Of a DNA stretch of 64,000 bases, positions 1 to 11,900 are shown one piece after another. Position numbers and translations under genes: made by a program. Origin of the DNA: Typha latifolia (Eukaryota > Streptophyta > Magnoliopsida > Poales > Typhaceae); contig CM034102.1 of assembly GCA_019914945.1 (NCBI GenBank), positions 16,481,501-16,545,500 on the forward strand, in the 5' to 3' direction. A model generated the notes under the pieces. The model was not told the origin of the DNA. It saw only the letters and a program-made list of their open reading frames with translations, and did not search any database. Position 1 is the stretch's first letter, and each line of letters begins with the position of its first letter.

Positions 1-422
1 GAGAGACCCGGGGAGAGAAAGATCTACCCGTTTATTCTGGATCTAATGGGGAAAAGTTTTAACGTATTATAGTTAGCATTCCGGCTGTTAACTTTATATA
101 AACATCTGTCAGCAACGAACCATCTCAACATGTTTATTTAACCAATTGGATTCTTCCTCTTAATTCTGCTTCTCGAGTGTAACTACTATTGAAGCACAAT
201 AGTTATAATACAATCATTGGACTTCTAGAAAAATATAAAATTAGATATCTATAATTTTTATTCAAACAAATTTTATCTTATTGTATAGTAATCTATCTAT
301 TACAGAAAGGCAGAGATAAATTTTATTATTATTATTATTATTATTTTAATGTATAGAATGTATGTGGCCCAACTTTTTTCTTTTAATTTTTTCTTTCTTC
401 GGGAGAGGAAGTTGAGCCAAAA
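1..422. other. 3' flank of first hydrolase gene
   Basis: AT-rich DNA downstream of the minus-strand hydrolase stop codon, with a short ATT trinucleotide run near 325-345. I see no gene here. It probably includes the 3' UTR and terminator of that gene. Confidence 0.5.
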
Positions 423-589
423 TCACAATGTAGATTTTGGAGAACCTAATAAGAAGCTTAGAAGGATCTGGTTGAACCGATTGGAGTCCTCCACCTGCGA
501 GACATGTCCAGTCTTCTCCAAAACTTCCAGACTCGCCTTATCTCCAAGACGCCTGCACTTGTTCATTTTATTTGCAGTTAAATCATCCT

Positions 590-624
<35 letters not shown>

Positions 625-1278
625 GGGGGGGGGGGCTTACTTTTTAACCTGGATGGCTTTGTCCAAAGGAAATATTTGATCATGCTCTCCCCAAATGATC
701 AGAACCTCCTAGTGGAAAGAGAAGGATTAATTGAGAAGAGTTAATAGCTTCAGCATTAATAGGCTATGTATACGTATATCCAGTGGTGTCACCTGAGGGA
801 GAGGAGTGAGCTCAAACTCATCTTTCTTGTCGAGAATCGTTCCCTTGATAAGTTCCATCTTTTCCTCTATTTTATCACTGAAAAGATTCTGCACAACCAT
901 CCAACATCAAACCTCACATCTAAGTCAAATTACTTCATTCACAAGTTGTTTTCTCCAAATTAATCAATCCTTCATTGGAAAAGTTCTCTTCTTTTTTTTT
1001 AAACCTTAATTAAGCACAATCATTCAAGATGGCGACTAATTAAAAGGCACTCATAGGACCATGAATTGGTTGTAATCCACGAAATATCATAATGACGTCC
1101 AATTAAACATCGTCTTGTACTGGGATAACGACATGCAACTATGCAAGGCCCCACGTCTCGCTGGCACAAAGTAAAATACTAAAAGTGGTGGGCCAACACG
1201 AAGTAATTCTATATTGCTACAAGGCCAAACAAGTATTTAAAGAAAATAGTCACGAGTTTAACATTTTTAATTTAAAAA

Positions 1279-1321
<43 letters not shown>

Positions 1322-2351
1322 CAGTGAATTTTGAAATAATAGTTTCGCAATAGATTCGAACTATAAAAATAGAAATTTACAAAGATGTTTTAGAATTTGG
1401 ACCAACTACAAAAGTAAAGAGAACTCATGCACTTAGGAGGGTGAGTAATTTTGTAGATACATCTAAATTTATGTGAATTATAACATTAAGATCCAAAAAG
1501 AGCCAGAAGTGAAAGGTGGTCCACTGCTTACGGTTAAGACGGGAAAGGTACCTCTCTCCGAACAGGAAAAGATCACGTCAGCAATACGAATATGCGAGCA
1601 GATCGATAATCGATATACACATAAAAGATGCAAAAGAAAGAGGCGAAATCGTAGAAGATGAGAAAGCCGAATCTAAACGAAATAGAGCAAATAAAGCAAG
1701 ATTCACCTGGATGAAGTCGCGGAGCAAGAAGGACGGCACGAATCTCGGCGGGCGGTAGAATGCCAACTTCATCAGCGTCCTCACCGTCTCCGGGTCCTTG
1801 GGAAGCAGCACTTCCGGGATGCTCCCCATCCCCGCCCTCTTCAATAGGGCGCGGTCGTCCTCCGCCGCCTTCAGCATGTCGGAGTTCGCGATCACCACCC
1901 GATCGACCCGATCCGGACCGAGAAGCCGCGCCACGTGGTACGCCACGAAGCCCCCGTAGCTCGTCCCCACCACCGCCACGCGTCCGGCGGCGGCTAGGCC
2001 GAGGGACTCGAGGAGGCGGACTAAGGCGGCGGCCTGGAATGCCTCGGATCGGCGAGGGGAGGTGGTGGTGGAGCCGCCGAAGAAGACGAGGTCGGGGACG
2101 ATGATGTCGAAGTGGGCGGAGAGGGGGCCTATCTGGTTGCGCCATTGCCACGTAGCACGGGGCCCGAAGCCATGGATAAGGAGGAGAGTGGGCTTAGCGC
2201 TAGGGCTAGTGTTAGAGACGGGGAGGGAGTTGGGGATCCAGCAATGGATGGTGGTTTCGGAGTCGACGGCTAGGGTTTGGGGGCGGAGGCCAGCAGAGTA
2301 GTAGGTGCGGTGGACGAGGGAGTCGATGAGGGGAACGATGCTGAATCCCAT
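423..2351 (-). CDS. alpha/beta-hydrolase fold protein, tandem copy 1
   Basis: Predicted serine hydrolase of the plant family often named monoacylglycerol lipase/ABHD6-like. Exons on the minus strand: 2351-1707, 888-793, 708-641, 552-423; the junctions are phase 0, 0 and 2, giving 312 residues. Seen: start MGFSIVPL, oxyanion motif HGFGP at 60-64, nucleophile elbow GTSYGG with Ser131, acid in WGEHD (Asp257) and histidine in TGHVSQVED (His286), so the triad is complete. No signal peptide is evident. The 5' UTR carries a GA repeat. The substrate cannot be told from sequence. The neighbour at 3.9-5.2 kb is a paralogue with the same intron positions. The first exon is much more GC-rich than the rest. 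I am confident of the fold and exons; the lipase name is only a family label. Confidence 0.9.
1287..1318. repeat. (AT)n microsatellite
   Basis: An uninterrupted AT dinucleotide run following an A-tract. It lies inside the first intron of the first hydrolase gene. Confidence 0.9.
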
Positions 2352-3946
2352 AGTGTTTTTTGTTTGCTTTTGGATTCGAGACTGGAGAGAGAGAGAGAGA
2401 GAGAGAGGGGGAGGAGGGAGCGCTACTAAATGAGGGGTTTGAGATAAGTTTCTACATAAGCGTCGTTTGGTAGAAGAGGAACTTCTCTCCCACGCTTTAA
2501 TTATGTTGGTATCTGTTAACATTATGGAAGCTACGCCCACCGAAGTTTAATGAGTACGGCTTGTTCATGGGGCCCAAATCCGGGCCCACCTAGGCCCTCT
2601 ATTTGTGGCCCAAACTCACCTTGATTTATTTATTATTATTATTATTCTTTTTTGGGTCTTTTTGGTAGAAGAAAAGGACTGCAAAAATAAAATATCACAG
2701 TATCGTTTGTTATTGCTAAGGATTTCTGAGCCCGGCCTAAATTTGCTAATCAATGCCTAGTGCGATTAGACTGAGTTTTTACCAATATGCTGTTCTGCTT
2801 CAAACTTCTTAGTATTTTCCTACAGTTTTTAAAATAATTTATTAAACTACTGTGGTTTTTGCTAAATAAGCATCCATATATATTTATTTAAGTAACACTT
2901 TCTTATATAAATGATTTATGAAGTCACGGTCACTAACTTCCTTGACTTTCTAGCACTTGACAAGACAATAACAATAGCACTTTAGTAAGCAAAAAATTTG
3001 AAAACTACAGCAAAAGAGTTTTTATTTTTTCATTAATGATAATATTAAGATTGATAAAAAGATTATAGTAAAAAATAATTTCAGAAATAGTAAACTAATG
3101 ATACGAGACATTCTGGACATGGAAGCACAACCTACTGATGATACTTAATTATCATTGACTTTTTAGCATAATGATTGTATTAATTTTTCACCCTAAACTA
3201 CTTGCTAATAGGGGATGTCACGAGGTGATCGCCCTGCAAATTTATGGAGTTAAACAAAGGTAAAATATATAAGATCATTATATTAGGTTGCCACTCGTCA
3301 ATAATAATTCTAGAAGAAGGGCACCATTAATTTCCAATCACTTGATAGAGATGGCTGCAGAGATCACCAACTGTAAGAGCTTTATTTATCTATTTATTTA
3401 TATTAGTTTAATTGCTTTTTGCTGGTTGTGACTTGTGACTTGTGACTTGTGACTTGTTCATATGTCGACAACTCGACATCTAAAAATAATAAAAATTGAT
3501 TCAGATAATAGTTCTAAAATTATACGAATAATATCGTCTGAGGTATCCTACAAAAAAATTTCCAGATCTCATGTCGTAATCGATCCTCTCTTCTCCAACG
3601 TTTCCTGCCAGGGACTTGAGATGCGACGTAGTCTTCTCATTTCTTCGTCCCATGCCGTATAATTTTGGTCGCTTAGACATCTCCTCGTCCTCCTCGTCCT
3701 CATCCTCGTCGAGTCTTAGTCTTCAATTATTCTCACATACGACTTTGACAATCATAAGTTTCACAATATTTGTCATTTTCTGACTTCTAAATATTATATA
3801 TATAGAGAGAGAGAGAATGCCAACACAAGGATAGTAGAAATATATATGATTAAATGCTCCTCCAAGCTGCATAAAAAGAGATATATATATATATATATTC
3901 CTCTCTTTCAGTCTATATAGAGATGATTATTAATAATAGTCAGGTA
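2352..3946. other. spacer between tandem hydrolases
   Basis: Holds the promoter and 5' UTR of copy 1, including a GA repeat at about 2385-2407, and then AT-rich DNA. A perfect run of the 7-mer TTGTGAC lies at about 3426-3456. I see no coding potential; the short open frames have no recognisable product. Confidence 0.6.
3426..3456. repeat. 7-bp tandem repeat (TTGTGAC)n
   Basis: About four perfect head-to-tail copies of a 7-base unit in the spacer between the two hydrolase genes. Confidence 0.85.
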
Positions 3947-5202
3947 TTAATTACATCGGGGACTTTCGGCACCTAATAAGAAATCCAACAATATCTCATT
4001 AAAACGATTTGGATCTTCCAACTGTGGCGTATGCCCGGTGTTCTCTATTACTTCCAACCTAGCCTTGTCTCCGAGTTGCCTGAGATGACAATTAATTAAC
4101 TAAAATAAGTACTAAGTAATAATAATAATGATATGAAACTAAACACTGGGAAGCGAAGAGAGATATATATCACTTACTTTTTCATCTTAAAGGCCTTATC
4201 TAATGGAAATATCTGATCATGCTCACCCCATACGATGAGAACATCCTATAATGCAAAAGAGAGGTTTAATATATAAGCTTGGGAAAACACCTTCATAATT
4301 TTGCATGTATATATACGAGTGTATCTATTACTTGTGGTAAAGGAGTAAGTTGGAATTTGTCTTTGTTTCCAATAGTGATTCCTTTGATGAGTTCCTTCTT
4401 TTCTTCCACGTTATCACTGAAATAATTCTGCACGAAAGAAAAATCCAATTTATTAGTAGTTTAAAGATAGGTGGGATTATTGAGCAAAATAGAGACTTGT
4501 TTTGCAAAATATTATTTAAAAAAACCAATATAGTATTATGCATGTTCTTACCTTTATCAGATCGCGGAGTAGGAACTCCGGCACGAATCTCGGGGAGCGA
4601 TAAGTGGCCATCTTCACGAGGGTCCGGGCCTCCGCGGTGCTCTGCGGTATCATCACCTCCACCACATCCTTCACCCCGGATCGCTTGGCCAACGCCTTAT
4701 CGTCCTCCTCACCTTTCATCAGATCCGAGCTCGCGATCACCACTCTCCCCACCCTCTCCTCCCCGAGCAGGCTCGCCACGTGGTACGCCACGAAACCCCC
4801 GTAGCTCGTCCCCGCCAGCGCCACGCGTCGGTCTCCTCCGCCGCACCCGCCGGCGAGGAGAGCGTCTAAGAGGCGGACGACCGCGGCGGCCTGGAACACC
4901 TCGGACCGGAGTGGGGAGGCGGTGGTGGATCCGCCGAAGAAGAGGAGATCGGGGACGATGAGGTCGAAATGCCGGGCGAGGGGCCCTACCTGGCTCCTCC
5001 ACTGCCAAGTAGCGGTGGGCCCGAAGCCATGGATGAGGAGCAGAATCGGCTTAGGGTTAGGGCTTGAAACGGAGAGGGACTCAGAGATCCAGCATTGGAT
5101 GGTGGTCTCAGAATCTAGGTTTAGGGTCTCAGGGCGGAGGCCGGCGGAGACGAAGGAGCGGCGGATGAGGGAGTCGTAGAAGGAGACGAGGCTTATACCC
5201 AT
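3947..5202 (-). CDS. alpha/beta-hydrolase fold protein, tandem copy 2
   Basis: Paralogue of the gene at 423-2351. Exons on the minus strand: 5202-4552, 4427-4332, 4245-4178, 4079-3947; 315 residues. Exon sizes of 651, 96, 68 and 133 nearly match the 645, 96, 68 and 130 of copy 1, with the same phases, so this is a local duplication. Seen: HGFGP near 58-62, nucleophile GTSYGG with Ser133, WGEHD with Asp259 and TGHTPQLED with His288; the triad is intact. The two proteins differ most in a Gly-rich loop before the nucleophile elbow and at the C-terminus. The introns are much shorter than in copy 1, whose first intron is about 0.8 kb. A TATA-like element lies about 60 bp upstream of the start. Substrate unknown. 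Confidence 0.9.
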
Positions 5203-5264
5203 TGCCCTCTGGTAATTTTCCTTTCTTCCTTCTTAATTGAGATTTGCCAAAGGGACCAAGGTGA

Positions 5265-5270
5265 ATTTAT
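5265..5270 (-). promoter_or_regulatory. TATA-like element of hydrolase copy 2
   Basis: Read on the minus strand this is TATAAA, about 63 bp before the start codon at 5202. This is a plausible core promoter spacing with a short 5' UTR. No transcript data support it. Confidence 0.45.
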
Positions 5271-6289
5271 AGAGTATTGGAGGGGTTTTTTTTTCTTTCT
5301 TTCAAATAACTTTCTTTTTATTAGAGGAGTGCTTCGAAACTTCTTTGGCTTTGAAAACGACTAGTGTAAAGAATTACGACCAAGATTAAATTCTTCAGGG
5401 TCTTTTTATGAACCAGTAGAGTTGGCAATCAAATTAGTAGGTATGACGTTCCTCATATAAGTAATGTTGTTAATTGGCTATATCAACGAGGGGTAGGGGA
5501 AATTTTTAATTTTTTTTTCACTCTTGATTATAAAAACTTTGGTTCTAGATTGAGCAATGATATGATACAATCCAATTAGTTATTAAAAATAAATATCATA
5601 AGTTGATAAATTAAAGGATATATATATATATAAGACATATGGTACGTATGTGATTAGATTAACCGATAAAATTTTAAAATTAAGTATTTTCTTATTATTT
5701 ATCTTTATAACTGTTTTTTTTTAATAATAGGAGTGTCAATTTTAACGAATTTATTATTATTTTTATTTTTATAAAAAAGTATTATTTAATTTAAACCGTT
5801 CAATTAGGAAAGAGAATTTAATAGTTTCTAAAAATGAGTTGTAAATTATAGTATGCATGAGAGCAGTTAAGCTCTCCTTATCAACAAGAGTTTGTGCCAG
5901 GTATAAGCGATCATATATCACGTCTGGATAATTGACTTTAGAGGGTGCTGGAAACGGTAAGTGACTTCTATTTCGGTACGACCAATTTCCTCCTTCTAGA
6001 TCCTTTGTGGAAAAGAGTCCTTCTTTTAACTTTAATTTTTAATAGTAACTTGGAATATGTCTTCCAATGCTTCTCGCATTTACTAGTTCCAACCATATGA
6101 CTCCACCGTCGAAATTACTCTTCTTAAACAATGCTCAAGGTAGGAATGGGGATTAGCAGCGTAAGAAGCTTTCGGAAGGAATTTTTTGCTCACTTCACCT
6201 AATGTTTGGAAGATTAATTCCCCTATTGGGAGCTCAATTGTTTTGTCAAAAAGGTCGACAATGATGCAAGTAATCTATCCCTGATGAAG

Positions 6290-6293
<4 letters not shown>

Positions 6294-6324
<31 letters not shown>
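6294..6324. repeat. (TA)n microsatellite
   Basis: Pure TA dinucleotide run in the spacer. Confidence 0.9.
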
Positions 6325-6328
<4 letters not shown>

Positions 6329-7089
6329 TAGTAAACAACATTACTTTTTTACTTTGTCTATCTATGATGTCATTGAATGTGTTGACATAGTTGCAGGTTG
6401 CTGTAGGATGAATTGGAAAGCTTACATCTATAACTCCTGTGTTCTTTTGTTGGGTCGCAGTAAGAGTCGAAGGATGATTTTAGATCTTTTGCTCTTAAGA
6501 TTTTCTCAAGATTGTACTTTATTTTATGTTGCTCTTGTTTGATATTTTGCTTCTTTTTATAGTGTTATCTATTGGGGTCAAGTGTAGGATCTAAAGATTA
6601 TCATTATATTTTTCTGCTCAATTTGATCGTCATCAATATATATATTGGATAAGTTAATAAAACTTTTCTCTTTGTCTAGAAATACATTATCGTATGGATG
6701 TTATATTTATAGGGATATGGAATCTAAGTCTATTTCAAAATAAATAAATAAATTTAAGGGCGTAAATTTTCTTATACAACCTAGGTGTGTGGTATACTAT
6801 CATTTGTTAGTGTATTATTTTCTGCAACGTGAGCCGTAGAAAATCCACTTTTCTACGTATTAGTACTCTTGCCGTCCTTATGTATGACATCTTGATATTT
6901 AGTAGATTTATATCCAAATGATTATTATGTAGAAAATTATTTGATGGTCAGTAGTGACTTGACTTAATGATTTGATTCGATTGATAGTAGAACAATATCT
7001 CAACGACGTTTATTTCGGAGTAATAATTTATTGCGCGGCTCTTTATCTAACCTTTAGCCTCTTGAATGATACACAAAAAAATATCTTAA

Positions 7090-7290
7090 TATTTACTAAT
7101 CAACTTTAGTAAAGTTGATATGTACCTTACACATGACTAAATTATGTAGAAAATTATATGGTGGCTTGACTCAACGGCTCAGCTCAATTGATGGCTCGAC
7201 GGTAACATATCAATGAGAGTTAGCTAAAACTTGATGAAGCCTAAGTGACTCTGTATTTAAAGATGATTAACCCTTTGTCAAAGATTATAT
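7090..7290. repeat. decayed dispersed repeat, copy A
   Basis: Shares two blocks in the same order with the segment at 28130-28290: one around ATCAACTTTAGTAAAGTTG, the other around CTCTGTAT followed by ACCCTTTGTC. Copies are diverged and differ in length between the blocks. I see no terminal inverted repeats or coding region, so the class is not assigned. Confidence 0.5.
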
Positions 7291-8019
7291 ATAGCTTTTG
7301 AACTCTTAAATAATCAAAAAGAGAAGGGAAAAAAATCTCGATATTTTAAAAAAAGTTGCATGATATCTTGGTCGTGGACGTAATGATATTACGAAGAACT
7401 ATTCTATCAAGAACAGTTGATGATTTGCAAATTAAAACATTGTTAGTTAAACTAAATCTTAAGAAAGATTTGCGGCCTAAAAGATCAAATGGAAAATTGA
7501 TAGTTAGAAAGGGAAGTGAGGAAGGAATATACTTCAAATTTCTTCTTCTAGTAGCTCAAGACGTCATTGAAAGATGACGGTCGGTGGCTGCTACTGAAAT
7601 GTACGAACCAAGCCTCGACTTAATTGAAGGAAGGTTCTTCTAAAGTCTTAAAACACATTTCTGCATGTCGATTAAAATGTCAAAGCTTCAAATTGTTTCC
7701 GTAGAAAAATGCTGCAACCTTAGCTTGACTTGGACGCTATTTTCTTACGCAGGGTAATGTCTAACCATGTAGACGTGTTAAATTAGGCACTTAATTATGT
7801 CACTAATGGGGAATATAAATAGTTTGAGGACGGGGTGTAAATTGTAAAACCACTTATATGTAGGGTCTTATTTGAAAATTTCCCTATTTCTGGAGGCCCA
7901 AAATATGTTTTGCACGGCCCAATATTGCAAAGAGCCCTCAAAAGGGGTCGGAGAGAGAAAGAGAGGGAGAGAGGCGGACGGAGCCGAGGGAGAGCGGAGG
8001 AGGAGTCACGGCCTCACAG

Positions 8020-8555
8020 GAGCCTCGAGACGCGCGAGTGGTAAAAGGAGCTACTGCGATCCATGGGCATTGGGGAGCGCGAGTACGAGCCCCGAGTAGT
8101 CCACCAGTTCCTTGAGATTGGATCCCGCTACGCCATTGACGTGCTCTCCAACGCTCAAATTTACGCCGAGCACGCCGGAAAACCCAGCGTCGACTCCGAC
8201 GAGGTTCGCCTTGCCATCCAATCCAAGGTCAACTTCTCCTTCTCCCAGCCGCCGCCGCGAGAGGTAGGGTTTGTTATTACCTTTCCACTTCTTTGTTCGT
8301 GTGATATCTTATTGCAATTACCTCTCTGTAGCTATCGAATCTTTTCGTTATAATCGTTCACTTTGGATAATGTGATCTTCTGTCGTACAGTTAAAAACTT
8401 ACCAAATCTTTCCTGAGCTGGTACGGAGCAGAAACAAAATCCCACTGCCAAAATCCGTTGCACCGGGAGGAGCAATTCCACTGCCACCCGAGCAGGACAC
8501 ACTGATCAGCCCCAACAACCAGCTCCTTATTCCGAGGAAGCAGCCTTCTCAGGTT

Positions 8556-8602
<47 letters not shown>

Positions 8603-8709
8603 CAGGGGAACCGCAGCAGAGAAATAATAGCAGTGATCAACAAACCCAACACCAAACTCCGCAGAGGGTTGTATCCTTCCAACTAGCAGCAGCAAAATGT
8701 ACAAGATAA
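8020..8709 (+). pseudogene. TAF9-like (TFIID/SAGA histone-fold subunit), frame-broken
   Basis: Resembles plant TAF9, a histone-fold subunit of TFIID and SAGA-type complexes. The segment reads EPRDARVVK at 8020-8046, then an extra G at 8047/8048 shifts into the frame [21 protein letters not shown]. The ATG at 8063 opens that second frame. Exon 8063-8263 ends at PPPRE; a GT-AG intron spans 8264-8390; the next exon gives [23 protein letters not shown] and [14 protein letters not shown] repeat (8556-8595) then shifts frame: the reading frame stops at 8625-8627, while the family-like tail ([16 protein letters not shown], then VSFQL) continues in the +1 frame to a stop at 8707-8709. The usual LWYRYV stretch is IGSRYA. 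Most likely a decaying duplicate; a shortened protein from 8063, lacking the first helix, cannot be excluded. Confidence 0.8.
8556..8595. repeat. (GA)n microsatellite inside the TAF9-like reading frame
   Basis: A GA dinucleotide run followed by a G-tract, placed exactly where the TAF9-like frame changes from main frame to +1. In the main frame it encodes alternating Arg and Glu. Confidence 0.9.
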
Positions 8710-8935
8710 CTAAAGAAGAAGAAGTGGGTGATAAAAGGAACTCTCTCTCTCATCATTCATTTTTTTTTCTCTTTCTTTAGTACTGGATACAACAATAAGC
8801 CCTGGTATTCTCTTGCTTTGGCAATCAATACTAGAATGTACGTGAAACTTTCTTGAGCTCTGAGATGGTATATAACAGCCTACCTGAAGCCCATATATGT
8901 ACGTGAAAGTTTTTCCTGTATGATTTTCTCTCTTT

Positions 8936-11900
8936 CTATGGACAAGGAATTAAAGCATGGTTAGCATCTCCAGCTTCGGCAGCTGAGATCGGACGTTGCT
9001 CATACATTCGTTGGATCTCCTCCCTACACTCTGTTAAGGATTCGTTGGGTATGGCCGGGATCAGCTCCACAACATCAGCCATCCGCAGCTTCTGACCGGG
9101 GTTGCTCACGGGTTCGGTGTTTACTCTTGGCCGCAACTCTTCCTTCACTGCGAAGCCATATGCAGGCAACCTTGAACTTCCTCTCCCTATTCTCTCCAAT
9201 AAGTCCATCACTGTTGAGTTTGGAGGGAATTCTTGCACAGACATCTGGAATCACAAAAACCCACATTAGATATATGTTGCTTAAAGATTGAGGCTTTTCA
9301 AGTTCCTTACCAAATGATAGGTCAGTCAAAGAATTAAAAGCATAGAGAGAATAAATATAAGGGAGGTCACAAGTTAGTTTAAAAATGGTATCCTAATATA
9401 TTGGATTCTCTCCAATTTTAGGTGAGGTACGAATACGATATACACGTTACCTTCATTACCAAAGAGGTTGCAATTTTATCCCCAAAAAAAAAAAAAAAAT
9501 TTAAAGAACCCAAAGAGGATGCATGAATTAGTGGCTTGAATCCATGATCACTTGGATACGAAGGATCAGACTTGGTGTCACACAATAAGTGATGTCTGAG
9601 GTCAATAGGTAGTTGATTGGAACAACTGAAGGAAAACGACTTATAAGTTATTATAAATATATATATTTCAAATAATAAAGCAAGCAATAGGACTCATAGA
9701 TTGCATCACATTCACAGAGCGAAGTTCAAAGCAGCTCACCTTTTCATTTTCCAGCAAGATGACAAAAATGGGTCCTTTGTGGTTGCATTGTTTGCTGTAT
9801 GAGTAGGGACAGTCATCTGAATGAGAAGGAAATGGGCATGGTGGCCTGATGGAATCGCCATCACCAAGGGATGAAGGGAAGTCTATGCTCATACTCTCAC
9901 ACTGCCAAGTAACAACCCATCTAACCCATTCCACCATATGGGGAACAAAAGAGGAGATCTGACAGTCACCTTCCTTATATCTCCAGTGTGCAGCTATTCC
10001 AAATTCTGCCTGTAGATGCATCTCTCTAGTTCGAATCTGGACTTCCAGAGGGATTGTGTCTTTGTCTTTGCTGAGAACAACGGTGTGCAGAGACTGGTAC
10101 CTGCAAGTATGGTTCAGAAGCTGCCTAAAGATATTGATTTAATTAAAGAAAGATCTGCAATAGAATACCCATTAGATTTAGGAATGGTGATGTAGTCTCT
10201 GAATCTCCCAGTAACTCGAGGCCATAATTCATGAACAATCTCCAGTGCAACAAAACAATCCCTCTTATTCTCAAGTATCAGGCGTAGACCATGTATGTCA
10301 TGAATCTCATCCATACTTAGCTTCTTCCTGCAAACAGGAACTTTGAACATAGCACATATATAAAATTGATGAGATTTAACTATTTAAGGCATCTACTTTT
10401 TTGTTGAGAGAGACAGAGGATGATGCGAGTATCATGCTAAGGATGATATTGTCATATCAGTTAGATCTTGCAGGACAAAGTTTTACGTCCATTGAACTGG
10501 CCTTAGCAGGCTATATGAATACTAGAAAGCTATAGATCAGAATGGAACACGTACAACAGACAGAAGTAAGTTGGAATCACACCTTAACATCTTGCTATAG
10601 ATGCTATACAAGCTCTTGTGTCGCCCTGAAAGGACGTGATAAGAGATCCCTCTGATCTTAAGGGCTTGATCCAGTTGCTTTGTTGCAGCTGCAATTATTT
10701 TTTTATTATATGAGTTGACAAGCTTGGAGGATAGCTCCTTGTGTTGTTCTGGATGAAGATACTTGAAGCACAAATCTTCAAGTTGCTCTTTCCAGCTCAA
10801 GATTCCCAACCGATTAGCTAAAGGAGCAAATATCTCCAAAGTTTCCTTCGCAAACCTCTGTCGTTTGAATAGGGGCAAAGGTTCTAACGTCATCATATTA
10901 TGCAGCCTGTCAGCCAGTTTGATGAGTACAGCTCTTGCATCTTCCATTGCAAGGAACATTGTATGTAGTCGGTTGGCCTCAATGATTCTACTGGCGGTAT
11001 TGTTTTCACGAGCAAGCTTGCTCAAGTGGCTGAGCTTTGAAACCTGCACAAATGCAACCTCGAAATTAGAAAACAGTGAAGATACAATTCCGGGTCTTGT
11101 AAATGCGGAAATTCCAAGAAGTCTGCCCTCGAAAAAAATATAAACCTAAAAAGGGAAGAGCTGTACAAAGCTACAGTTACAACTGGAGGAGGCAACTCAA
11201 TTAATACGGGACTGACATAACATTTAAACAGTTCAAGTAAATCCTAGTAAGCTTCTAGAAAGCAAGAACTAAAACAATAGCACAATCTTCATAAGAGCAC
11301 CTTGCATTTGTCTGTGGATTTGATTTTAGGAGTCTAAGATCAAAGTAACAATATTCACAGTACTTATCCTGATGATTTTCTATTAAAATTTTGGGCAATG
11401 TCTTTGATCAGTTACGATGGCTGTAGGCACTGGGAAACATGCGCTATCCAATTGAGCATTTGTGAAAGGTTTCCTTCTCATCGTCATGTCTGATAACAAT
11501 ACAGCTGCTTCATCTCGTACCAAGTTACTTAAAAGATATGGAAGTTAAACTTAGATATTTGAAACTCTGCGTTTTCATGCAATTTCTATCTCATGAATAA
11601 TAACTCAGAGCATCACCACTAGTATTACAAGGTTACATGGGAAATCAACTGAAAGCATGAGTTAACCTATAGCTACTTACTATATAAGTACAAGTAGGAT
11701 AATATTCGCTATTCTTTCTCAATTTTATTTGGTATATATCTGTCTCCGAGGGTTTAAATTATCTGGTATATCCAGGTATAAATTATACCATAATATGTTG
11801 TTATTGGAGGCGCTCTACATATCTAAACAGGTACAACCTAGAGGCAACCCCATACTTGAGGAACCTACCATCTTGACCAGTCCTGGGAGCCCAATAAGAT

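Larger units (their letters stand above)
5203..8019. other. AT-rich spacer, no gene seen
   Basis: About 2.8 kb of AT-rich DNA with a TA repeat near 6294-6324. The segment at about 7090-7290 resembles one at 28.13-28.29 kb, so part of this spacer is a dispersed repeat. Short open frames have no recognisable domain. GA-rich DNA starts at about 7945, upstream of the TAF9-like copy. Confidence 0.6.

Noticed and set aside
1573..2151. 192-residue Arg/Pro-rich open frame on the minus strand
   Set aside because: It overlaps the hydrolase exon 1 in another frame; the high GC content of the exon keeps the shadow frame open. No domain.
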